A DNA stretch of 43,824 bases from assembly GCA_051155755.1 (NCBI GenBank), contig DAXETY010000077.1, forward strand, positions 1-43,824, given 5' to 3'. The notes beneath the pieces were generated by a model. That model was not told the DNA's origin. It ran no database searches and saw only the letters and a program-made list of their open reading frames with translations. Below, piece after piece: positions 23,664-31,148 of this stretch (the stretch's first letter is position 1; every line of letters begins with the position of its first letter). Position numbers and translations under genes: made by a program. The DNA comes from DAXETY01 sp051155755 (GTDB taxonomy: Bacteria; Desulfobacterota; Desulfobacteria; Desulfobacterales; SG8-13).

Positions 23664-24403
23664 CCGCACCGCTGCTGGTCGCCGCCGGGCTGACCAAAAA
23701 TTTCGGAGCGGTCCGGGCGACCGACGGCATCGACCTGGAGGTTCATCCCGGAGAAATCCATGCCCTGATCGGCCCCAACGGTGCCGGCAAGACCACCCTG
23801 ATCAATCAGATCGTCGGCGAACTGAAACCGGATGCGGGTCGGCTGTATTTCGAAGGCCATGACATCACGGAGCTTCCGGTTCACCGCCGCTGCCTCATGG
23901 GGTTGGCCCGCACGTTTCAGATCACCAACATCCTGCGCGGATTCAGTGCGTTGGACAACGTGGCCCTGGCCGTGCAGGCCCGTTCCGGCCACAGCTTCCG
24001 CTTCTGGCAGAATGCCCGCAAGCTGGAGTTTCTGAGAACGCCGGCCGAAACCCTGCTGAACCGGGTGGGTTTGAACGGCAATCGAAACATTCCGGCGGGA
24101 CGTCTCTCCCACGGAGAAAGACGTCTGGTGGGAATTGCCATGGCCCTGGCATCCGATCCGAAAGTACTGCTCATGGACGAACCGATGGCCGGCCTGGATC
24201 GAGAGGCTTCCAACGCCCTGATGCAGGTCCTGCAGGAAATCAAGGGCCGACAGTCCATCCTGCTGGTGGAACATGACATGGATGTCGTCTTCCACCTGGC
24301 CGATCGCATCAGCGTGCTTTTCTATGGCAGGATTCTCGCTTCCGGGCGCCCGGACGACATTCGCAACGACCCCCAAGTTCGGGAAGCCTACCTGGGAGAA
24401 TAG
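23660..24403 (+). CDS. livG: Branched-chain-type ABC ATPase LivG
   Basis: A 247-residue ATPase. Walker A is GPNGAGKTT, the signature is LSHGERR (the family's usual variant of LSGGQ), Walker B is VLLMDEP and the switch histidine is in VEHDMDVV. The insert RTFQITNILRGFSALDNV is characteristic of LivG rather than LivF. The start overlaps livM. Confidence 0.94.
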   Translation: MTAPLLVAAGLTKNFGAVRATDGIDLEVHPGEIHALIGPNGAGKTTLINQIVGELKPDAGRLYFEGHDITELPVHRRCLMGLARTFQITNILRGFSALDNVALAVQARSGHSFRFWQNARKLEFLRTPAETLLNRVGLNGNRNIPAGRLSHGERRLVGIAMALASDPKVLLMDEPMAGLDREASNALMQVLQEIKGRQSILLVEHDMDVVFHLADRISVLFYGRILASGRPDDIRNDPQVREAYLGE

Positions 24404-24408
24404 CGTTC

Positions 24409-25110
24409 ATGTTGAAGGTTAGCGGCATCCAAACGTTTTACGGCGGCATTCAGGCCCTGCACGGTATATCCCTGGAAATCGGCGCTGGAGAGATGGTCTC
24501 GCTGCTGGGAAGAAACGGAATGGGAAAAACCACCACGGTGCGATCGATTATGGGACTGACACCGGTTCGTTCCGGGACGATCCGTTTTTGGGGGCGCGAC
24601 ATCGGCAATCTGCCGCCATACCGCATTGCCCGCCTGGGCCTCGGGGTTGTCCCGGAGGGTCGGCAGATCTTTCCGAATCTTACCGTACGGGAAAACCTGA
24701 TGGCCACCGCCGACGACCGCAAACGCAACGGCACTGGTTGGCGCATCGACGACATTCACGCCCTGTTTCCCGTTCTATCCGAACGAGCTCGCCTTTACGG
24801 AAGCCAACTTTCCGGCGGCGAACAGCAGATGCTGGCCATCGGCCGGGCGTTGCTGACCAATCCGCAATTATTGATCCTCGACGAAGCCACCGAAGGCCTG
24901 GCACCGAAAATCCGCACCCAAATCTGGCGGTGTTTGCAACAGCTGAAAGGCGAGGGGCTTTCGCTGCTGGTCATCGACAAGCACGTTGACGCGCTGACCC
25001 GCATCTGCGACCGCCATTACATCCTCGAAAAAGGGCGCACGGTCTGGTCCGGCACCTCCGGCGAACTTGAAGCCGACCGCAAGACACAACAATCCTACCT
25101 GGGAATTTGA
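24409..25110 (+). CDS. livF: Branched-chain-type ABC ATPase LivF
   Basis: A 233-residue ATPase, last gene of the importer, five bases after livG. Walker A is GRNGMGKTT, which carries the LivF-typical methionine; VVPEGRQIFPNLTVRENL is the LivF Q-loop; the signature is LSGGEQQ and Walker B is LLILDEATEGLAP. The switch region reads VIDKHVDAL, with Lys-His where Glu-Gln is usual. It completes a full K-H-M-G-F set. Confidence 0.93.
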   Translation: MLKVSGIQTFYGGIQALHGISLEIGAGEMVSLLGRNGMGKTTTVRSIMGLTPVRSGTIRFWGRDIGNLPPYRIARLGLGVVPEGRQIFPNLTVRENLMATADDRKRNGTGWRIDDIHALFPVLSERARLYGSQLSGGEQQMLAIGRALLTNPQLLILDEATEGLAPKIRTQIWRCLQQLKGEGLSLLVIDKHVDALTRICDRHYILEKGRTVWSGTSGELEADRKTQQSYLGI

Positions 25111-25122
25111 CGGCGACATGTA

Positions 25123-25151
25123 CCGGCCGATTTTTTTCGACGATCGGCTGG
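25123..25151. terminator. Hairpin between converging livF and sugar-ABC operons
   Basis: CCGGCCGAT pairs with ATCGGCTGG (nine pairs, one G-T) around an 11-base loop beginning TTTTTT. It starts 13 bases after the livF stop and sits between two converging operons, where a bidirectional terminator is expected. There is no T-tract after the stem on either strand, which lowers confidence. Confidence 0.4.
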
Positions 25152-25217
25152 TGAACATCAAATCCCAAACGTATTGGGATCGGGGGTAATTTTCTTGAAA
25201 GCGGGCCAAATGCCGGT

Positions 25218-26291
25218 TTACGCCAACCGCCGCCCGTCGTCCTTGCGAAACCAGTACAGCTGGTCTTCGTCGAAATCGAGGCCGACGTCCTGGTTCTCCC
25301 GGAAATCGCACGGCTCAAAGGTCTTTACCAACACCTGCCGCCCCTGCACTTCCAAATAGTGCAGGTCTTCACTGCCCAGCGAAGTGGTCAGCACCAGGCG
25401 ACCGGACAGACGGCCGCGGCCGGCCGCGGTGATGCGGATGTGCTCGGGTCGCAGGCCTACCTGGAGGCGGTCCGGCTCCATTTTTCCCGGGACCGCCGGC
25501 GTCTTTCGGCCTTTTTCCAAAATTGCGCCGTCCAGCAGGTTCATCGGCGGCGTGCCGATAAAGCCGGCCACGAATCGGTTGGCCGGGCGGTGGTAGATCT
25601 CTTCCGGCGCACCGCTTTGCAGCAGCTCACCGTCTTTCAAGACTGCGATTCGATCCCCCAGGGTCATGGCTTCGGTCTGATCGTGCGTGACGTACACGGT
25701 GGTCACCTGAAGTCGCCGCTGAATCTGTTTGAGCTCACCGCGCATGCTGGTGCGCAGCAGGGCATCCAGGTTGGAAAGCGGCTCGTCCAGAAGCAGCACC
25801 CTGGGCTCCCGCACGATCGCACGCCCCAGGGCAACCCGCTGACGCTGCCCGCCGCTGAGCTCGGCCGGCCGGGCATCGAGCAGGGACTCGATTTCCAGGG
25901 TCTCCGCCACGCGGTGCACCCGTGACGCGGCATCTCCGGCGCCGATGCCGGCGATCTTCAGGGGAAAGGCAATATTGTCGTACACGTTCATGTGCGGATA
26001 AAGCGCATAACTCTGGAAAACCATGGCCACGTCACGCTGACGGGGGGACAGGTACACCTTTTCGGCAACCGAAACCACGAGCCGGTCTTCGAAGCGGATC
26101 TCACCGGCGCTCGGTTTTTCGATTCCGGCGATGATATTGAGCAGGGTCGATTTACCGCATCCGCTGGGTCCCACCAGGACGAAAAACTCTCCGGATGCCA
26201 CCTCGAGGTCGACGGCTTTCAACGCGCGGATGCGACCGCGACGCAGTGTGAAAAAATCCTTTGCCAGATTCCGGATGACGATGCGATTCAT
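25218..26291 (-). CDS. Sugar-type ABC importer ATPase (MalK/UgpC family)
   Basis: A 357-residue ATPase. Walker A is GPSGCGKST at 41-48, the signature is LSGGQRQRVALGRA, Walker B is VLLLDEPLSNLD and the switch is TVYVTHDQTEAM. The C-terminal third is the OB-like regulatory domain of MalK/UgpC (VGLRPEHIRI). The ATG at 26289-26291 overlaps the stop of the permease gene (ATGA). It is the last gene of a minus-strand operon and powers uptake of a sugar, polyol or glycerophosphodiester; the specificity is not readable. Confidence 0.93.
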   Translation of the reverse strand: MNRIVIRNLAKDFFTLRRGRIRALKAVDLEVASGEFFVLVGPSGCGKSTLLNIIAGIEKPSAGEIRFEDRLVVSVAEKVYLSPRQRDVAMVFQSYALYPHMNVYDNIAFPLKIAGIGAGDAASRVHRVAETLEIESLLDARPAELSGGQRQRVALGRAIVREPRVLLLDEPLSNLDALLRTSMRGELKQIQRRLQVTTVYVTHDQTEAMTLGDRIAVLKDGELLQSGAPEEIYHRPANRFVAGFIGTPPMNLLDGAILEKGRKTPAVPGKMEPDRLQVGLRPEHIRITAAGRGRLSGRLVLTTSLGSEDLHYLEVQGRQVLVKTFEPCDFRENQDVGLDFDEDQLYWFRKDDGRRLA

Positions 26292-27118
26292 CCTTTGACG
26301 GCTCCCTGGACAAGGCCCTGAACAATCCGACGCTGAAAAAACGCTGTCAGGAGCACCACCGGTACGACGGCAACGGCGGCAATGGCCATCAGGTGGCCCC
26401 ACGGCAGCTGCCCGTGAAGCCCTTCGAACAGTGCGATCCCCACCGGTATGGTGCGGGCCTGGTAATCGGTGGTGAGCATCAAGGCAAACAAAAATTCATT
26501 GAACGAATAGATAAACACCAGCAGGGCGGTCGACAGCGCGCCCGGAGCGGCCAGCGGAAAAATAACCCGAAACAGGATCTGCAGGCGCGAGGCGCCGTCG
26601 ACAAGGGCCGCCCGGTCCAGATCGATGGGAATCTGCGCAAAGTAGCTGAGCATAATCCACAATGCCAGGGGCGTTCCCAGGGTCGTGTAGGGGAAAATCA
26701 GGGCGGCATAGGTGTTGATCCAGCCCAGACCCGCCATCAACTTGAACAGGTAGCCGATGATGCTGATCTGGGGAAACATGGAAAAGGCCAGCACGACCAT
26801 GGGAATCAGAATTCGGCCGGGAAAGCGCATGCGGCTGATCGCATAGGCCGCCAGGCCGGCGGCCAGGGTGGACAGCAACGCCGCGGTGGCCGAAATGACC
26901 AGGCTGTTTCGCAGGTAGGCGAGCACATGCAGCGAGTCGTCGGTCACCACGTCGACCAGGTTTCTGATGGTGAAATCGTATGCGACGCCGGGCAGGAGGA
27001 AATCCGGCTGTCGGCTGAAGGCGACCAGCAGCATCCAGCCGAAGGGAAACAGGCAAAAGGAAAGCAGCATGACGGCTCCGGCCCACTGCAAACCCGTTTT
27101 CAACTGCCGCTCGGTCAT
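26288..27118 (-). CDS. Sugar-type ABC permease (MalG family)
   Basis: A 276-residue inner-membrane permease with six membrane segments. The EAA loop, which docks the ATPase, reads DRAALVDGASRLQILFRVIFP. The C-terminus FFQRRIVQGLVQGAVKG is the classic MalG/UgpE ending. Start and stop each overlap a neighbour by four bases (ATGA). Confidence 0.92.
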   Translation of the reverse strand: MTERQLKTGLQWAGAVMLLSFCLFPFGWMLLVAFSRQPDFLLPGVAYDFTIRNLVDVVTDDSLHVLAYLRNSLVISATAALLSTLAAGLAAYAISRMRFPGRILIPMVVLAFSMFPQISIIGYLFKLMAGLGWINTYAALIFPYTTLGTPLALWIMLSYFAQIPIDLDRAALVDGASRLQILFRVIFPLAAPGALSTALLVFIYSFNEFLFALMLTTDYQARTIPVGIALFEGLHGQLPWGHLMAIAAVAVVPVVLLTAFFQRRIVQGLVQGAVKG

Positions 27119-28008
27119 CGAAGCACCTCGTTGAAACGTCCCATACGGATATAGCCCACCGCCAGCAAACCCGCCAACAGGAAAACAATCAACGATATGG
27201 CCGATCCGTACCCGAAATCGCCGGAAACGTAATACTGAAAAGAGTACAGTGAAAGCGACGTGGTGGTGCCGCCCGGTCCGCCGCCGGTGAGCACATAGAT
27301 CATGTCGAAGATCCGAATGGCATCGATGGTGCGAAACAGCAGACCGACCACGATCACCGGCCGCAGCAGCGGCAGGGTCACGTAATAAAAGCGCTGCAGA
27401 AAATGGGTGCCGTCCACCCGGGCCTGCCGGTAGAGGTCGGCGGGAATCGTGGCGAATCCCGCCAGCAGAATAATGGTCAGAAACGGGGTGGTCTTCCAGA
27501 CATCGGCAATGACGATGGCGGCAAAGGCCCCGGCGGAGGATCCCAGCCAGTTGATGGGGACATCGCTGATCCCCAGGTGTTGAATCAAAAAATTAAACAG
27601 GCCGAATTCGTAATTGTAAATCAGTTCCCAGATACGGGCCGAAACGGCGATGGGGATGGCCCACGGGATCAAAACCGCCACGCGCAGCAATCCGCGCCCC
27701 GGCAACGACTCGTTGAGCAGCAGCGCAAAGCTCAGCCCGAAGACCAGTTCCAACCCCACCGAAACCACCACGAACAGCAACGTAAATCGCAGGGATTGCC
27801 AGAAATGGACATCGCCGAACAGGCGCACATAGTTCTGCAGGCCGCCGAATCGATCGGGCAGAAAGGTCACATCCCGGTACAGGCTCGTGACAAAGGTCCC
27901 GCCAATGGGAATCACGATAAAAGCCATGGTCAACAACACCAGCGGCAGGATAAACCACAGGGCTTCGCGCGTTTCGCGACCGATGTCGCGGGACAATTTA
28001 GCGGCCAT
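27115..28008 (-). CDS. Sugar-type ABC permease (MalF/UgpA family)
   Basis: A 297-residue permease, partner of the MalG-like protein. The EAA loop is YRQARVDGTHFLQRFYYVTLP and the C-terminal TGGGPGGTTTSLSLYSF motif is diagnostic of MalF/UgpA/LacF types. I take the ATG at 28006-28008, whose first bases overlap the end of the binding-protein gene by 11; a frame extension to 28095 would add residues translated from inside that gene. Confidence 0.92.
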   Translation of the reverse strand: MAAKLSRDIGRETREALWFILPLVLLTMAFIVIPIGGTFVTSLYRDVTFLPDRFGGLQNYVRLFGDVHFWQSLRFTLLFVVVSVGLELVFGLSFALLLNESLPGRGLLRVAVLIPWAIPIAVSARIWELIYNYEFGLFNFLIQHLGISDVPINWLGSSAGAFAAIVIADVWKTTPFLTIILLAGFATIPADLYRQARVDGTHFLQRFYYVTLPLLRPVIVVGLLFRTIDAIRIFDMIYVLTGGGPGGTTTSLSLYSFQYYVSGDFGYGSAISLIVFLLAGLLAVGYIRMGRFNEVLR

Positions 28009-29419
28009 AGGTTCTCTCGATCTGCTCGATCTTCTCCTGCATGGCAGCCAGGGCCTTGCGGGGTTCGAGTTTGCCCGAAAGGCAATCGTTGACATAGCGT
28101 TGAATCACCCGGGAAACGGAGTCGTAATAGGGCAGATCGGGACGATGGACCGCGTGGGCGACAATCTGCTGCAGCTGTTCAACGTTGCCAACGGTTTGCA
28201 GCACCTCCGGGTCGGTGTAAACGTCCTTGCGACAGGAATACCAACCCAAGGTCATCAACAGCTTTTTTTGCACCTCCCGCGACAGCAAATAGGCCACCAG
28301 GTTCCAGGCCCGCTCTTTGACATCGGAGGTTTTCGATATACCCAGATGCCATCCGCCGAGCGCTGCGGCCGTTCGATGACCGGTTGCATGCGGCAACGGC
28401 GCCATGCCGATTTTGCCCCGCACCTTCGAACCGGGTTGCTGATGCAGGCTCCGAGCATACAGCCAATTGCGCTCGAACAAGGCATTGCCGCGCTGAAAGG
28501 TGCGACGGACTTCTTCTTCCTGCATTTCGGTGTAGGTGTTCAGCGGCGAGATACGGTGATCCTGTATGAGGCCCTGCATGAATCGCAGGGCGGCCAGATT
28601 GCCGTCCTGTTGCAGATCGACCGCACCGTCGCGCAAAATCCCGCCGCCGTGGGTGGCGACAAATTCGAGAAACGTGCAGACCAGCCCCTCGTACTGGGCC
28701 CCCTGCCAGACAAACCCGTTGAAGTTCGGATTGTGTTCGCGTTCGGCGGACTGAATCGCCAGCGACTGCTGCAGAAGCCCATCCCATGTGGCCGGCGGGC
28801 CGCTGAAATCGTGGCGATCCAACAAATCGCTGCGGTAATAGAGGACCCCGACATCCAGAAAGGCCGGCAGGGCATAATAGCGACCTTCGTGGCGGTCGAC
28901 CGATTCGATCACGGGTTCGAAGAATTCGACCGGCTGCAGCGCGCCGCGCTGAAAATAGCCGTCCAGGGATTCCAACCAGCCGGAACGGACAAACTGTGTG
29001 ATCCAGATGATGTCCATCAAAAAAACATCCGGATCCGGTTGCCGGGATTCCAGAGCGATCACCAGTCCCTGTTTGCGCTGTTCGGTGGCGGCCGGCTGCC
29101 GGATCACATCCACTTGCGTGCCGGAGCGGCGCTCGTACGCATCGACCAGCGCCTCCCAGTAATCGATCTCCTGGGGAGCGCCTCCGACCCAGAAGGTCAA
29201 CCGGGGCGCCTTTTCCGAGCAGCCGAAAAACCCGAGCAGCAGCCACAGCGCCAGGAAAACGGCCCCGGCCGGATGAGGCCCAAGGCACGTGCGTCTTTGT
29301 TTTCCACGAGCGTCGAATGGCGGCGGATTTACAACAGGAGCCGAACCGCGGCAACGATGTCCCGGCGGATGATTGCCGAAATGGGTGCGGGTCGAAGTCG
29401 TTTCGCCTCGAAAGATCAT
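27998..29419 (-). CDS. ABC sugar-type solute-binding lipoprotein (family 1)
   Basis: About 473 residues. The mature part is a family-1 extracellular binding protein (LTFWVGGAPQEIDYWEALVDAY at the start; GGWHLGIS and AWNLVAYLLSREVQKKL near the end). A lipobox LLLGFFGC places the lipidated Cys at residue 67, behind a hydrophobic segment. The N-terminus is odd: more than 40 polar residues precede the hydrophobic core, and no in-frame ATG, GTG or TTG lies closer than the ATG at 29417-29419. It is the first gene of the importer operon and overlaps the MalF-like gene. Confidence 0.85.
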   Translation of the reverse strand: MIFRGETTSTRTHFGNHPPGHRCRGSAPVVNPPPFDARGKQRRTCLGPHPAGAVFLALWLLLGFFGCSEKAPRLTFWVGGAPQEIDYWEALVDAYERRSGTQVDVIRQPAATEQRKQGLVIALESRQPDPDVFLMDIIWITQFVRSGWLESLDGYFQRGALQPVEFFEPVIESVDRHEGRYYALPAFLDVGVLYYRSDLLDRHDFSGPPATWDGLLQQSLAIQSAEREHNPNFNGFVWQGAQYEGLVCTFLEFVATHGGGILRDGAVDLQQDGNLAALRFMQGLIQDHRISPLNTYTEMQEEEVRRTFQRGNALFERNWLYARSLHQQPGSKVRGKIGMAPLPHATGHRTAAALGGWHLGISKTSDVKERAWNLVAYLLSREVQKKLLMTLGWYSCRKDVYTDPEVLQTVGNVEQLQQIVAHAVHRPDLPYYDSVSRVIQRYVNDCLSGKLEPRKALAAMQEKIEQIERTYGR

Positions 29420-29635
29420 TTTTCAATGAGTTGCGCAGTGATCGGGAACATCTTGGCGTTAGCGCCGGTCTGAGATGGAAGCTGGCGCGAAGATCTTTTC
29501 AAAATAAGGACCGGCCCTGCCGATGCGCTTTGCGATAAGGTAGGTTCGAAACAAGGGGGCGGCAAGACCGGCGGATAAACGGCGCCGGGTCGTCGGGTGT
29601 CCGGATGAAGCGCTTGGGAATTTGCGTCCCACCCG

Positions 29636-29830
29636 TCAGCGATAAAACACGGTCACGGTCAGGTTTCGTTCCACCTCGTTTTCACTGACCGGTGTCATCG
29701 ATTCCGATTGCAGCAGATGGACCACCTCGATATCCGGATTTTCCTCCAGCCAGGTGTTGATCTGCAGCTCGGTGGGCGGATGAATGCTTTTGCTGAATTC
29801 CCGGAAAATTTTTACTTTCATCGGTGTCAC
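29636..29830 (-). CDS. Small hypothetical protein
   Basis: A 64-residue soluble protein of unknown function. The sequence MKVKIFREF...INTWLEENPDIEVVHLLQSES resembles small orphan proteins with an alternating strand-helix-strand pattern; its C-terminal strand NLTVTVFYR closes the possible fold. I take the GTG at 29828-29830, since GAGGGAG lies seven bases upstream; the ATG three codons later is the alternative. The 216 bases to the binding-protein gene (29420-29635) show no feature. A single-gene unit is likely. Confidence 0.6.
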   Translation of the reverse strand: MTPMKVKIFREFSKSIHPPTELQINTWLEENPDIEVVHLLQSESMTPVSENEVERNLTVTVFYR

Positions 29831-30038
29831 GACATCGCTCCCTCAAATCGGTTCACTCATTGGCTTGCGGGCGTTTCGGCCTTTCGATCGATGAATTCAA
29901 TTGTATCATAAATCCATGGACTTGAGTATGCGGGAGTTTCAGGTGTCCGGTTTCTTGGTCCGGAAAGGCGGCCGGCCTTGGGTCCAAACAGGGGCACGCA
30001 GCAACGCGCCGCAACTCCACGGAGGTCGAAAACGGTGT

Positions 30039-31019
30039 TTACCAAGCTTGCCCTCGCGCATCGTCGGGCGAAAACGCACTTGCCGCGGCCGCGATTACGG
30101 GGATGCGCTCGGAAGCCATCGATACTTCAACGGGGGTGTACCCGGCGGCCTCACCGTCCACATCGATGGGCACCGGAGTTTCCGATTCGATCCGAACCCG
30201 CCGCGCCCTGCGTATCCAGACCTTGGCCATTGCCGTATGCAAACCGCGGTAGAGTCGATGACCGCTGAAGAGAAAATCGATCAGATCGAAATCGCCGAGA
30301 CAGACGACATCGAACAGACCGTCGTCGACCCGCGCCCGGGGCGCCACCTTCATACCGCCGCCGAAAAAGCGCCCGTTGGCCGCCGCCAGCGTGCACACCC
30401 GCTGCGCGATCGCCGGCTCCCGGTCGAGGCGAATTCGCAGCCATTGGTTTCGAAACCGCAGGAAGGCTCTGAGCGTTGCCAGCACATAGGCGCCTTTGCC
30501 GCCGAATCGATGGAAACGAGCGTCGGCGGCATAGCGGTCCACCAGACCGCTCAAGCCGACCGAGGCAATGTTGATGAAATATCGCCGGACCGGTCGCCCG
30601 GTCCGATCGCGGAAGCAGATACGACCGATGTCCATGGGTCGCGGCCGGCCTGCCTGCAAGGCGACCAGGGCTTCGGATGCAGTGTTGCCGATCCCCAGGG
30701 TTTTCCGAAAGTCACCGCCGGTGCCGCCGGGAAACACCGCCAGGCATGTCTTCGGACGAATCAGGTTTCCCTGCCGATCGAAAAAGCCGTTTACGACCTC
30801 GTTGTGGGTGCCGTCGCCGCCGATGGAAAGCACCGCCTCACAGCCCTCTTCCAGCGCCTTGCGGGTTAATTTCTCGGCATCTCCGGCTTGCGCGGTGAAT
30901 AACAGCTGTATATGTTGGCCCAGGGGATGTGCCCGGATCGATGCGAGTTGACTGCGAAGAAATTTTCTCGAAAACGGCGACCGGCTGTTGGTATTTATGA
31001 TTCCAACGATCGGATGCAT
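30039..31019 (-). CDS. Diacylglycerol/lipid kinase family protein (YegS/DgkB-like)
   Basis: A 326-residue lipid-kinase-family protein. The nucleotide motif GGDGT is at 67-71 in LSIGGDGTHNEVVNGF, and PGGTGGDFRKT follows. The C-terminal half is the beta-sandwich with NGRFFGGGMKVAPRARVDDG, which carries the family's Mg-binding region. It phosphorylates a diacylglycerol, sphingoid or similar lipid at the membrane; the lipid is not evident. AGGAA lies six bases before the chosen ATG at 31017-31019. Two hundred and eight bases without features separate its end from the small gene downstream. It is divergent from ppc, with 129 bases between starts. Confidence 0.9.
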   Translation of the reverse strand: MHPIVGIINTNSRSPFSRKFLRSQLASIRAHPLGQHIQLLFTAQAGDAEKLTRKALEEGCEAVLSIGGDGTHNEVVNGFFDRQGNLIRPKTCLAVFPGGTGGDFRKTLGIGNTASEALVALQAGRPRPMDIGRICFRDRTGRPVRRYFINIASVGLSGLVDRYAADARFHRFGGKGAYVLATLRAFLRFRNQWLRIRLDREPAIAQRVCTLAAANGRFFGGGMKVAPRARVDDGLFDVVCLGDFDLIDFLFSGHRLYRGLHTAMAKVWIRRARRVRIESETPVPIDVDGEAAGYTPVEVSMASERIPVIAAAASAFSPDDARGQAW

Positions 31020-31148
31020 CTGCGGTTCCTGTGTTTCTGATGAGTATATTGCCGCTGGCAGCCCTTGCGCACCTCCGGCCGCCATCTTGCGACTATACCA
31101 CGAAATTCGCCCAAAAGCGGCGATGGAAAATCGAAAAGGAGCTCGTCG

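Noticed and set aside
27887..29473. A 528-residue plus-strand frame opposite the sugar-ABC genes
   Set aside because: The minus strand encodes an ordered binding protein and permease with overlapping stop and start codons and clear motifs; the plus frame has no family signature.
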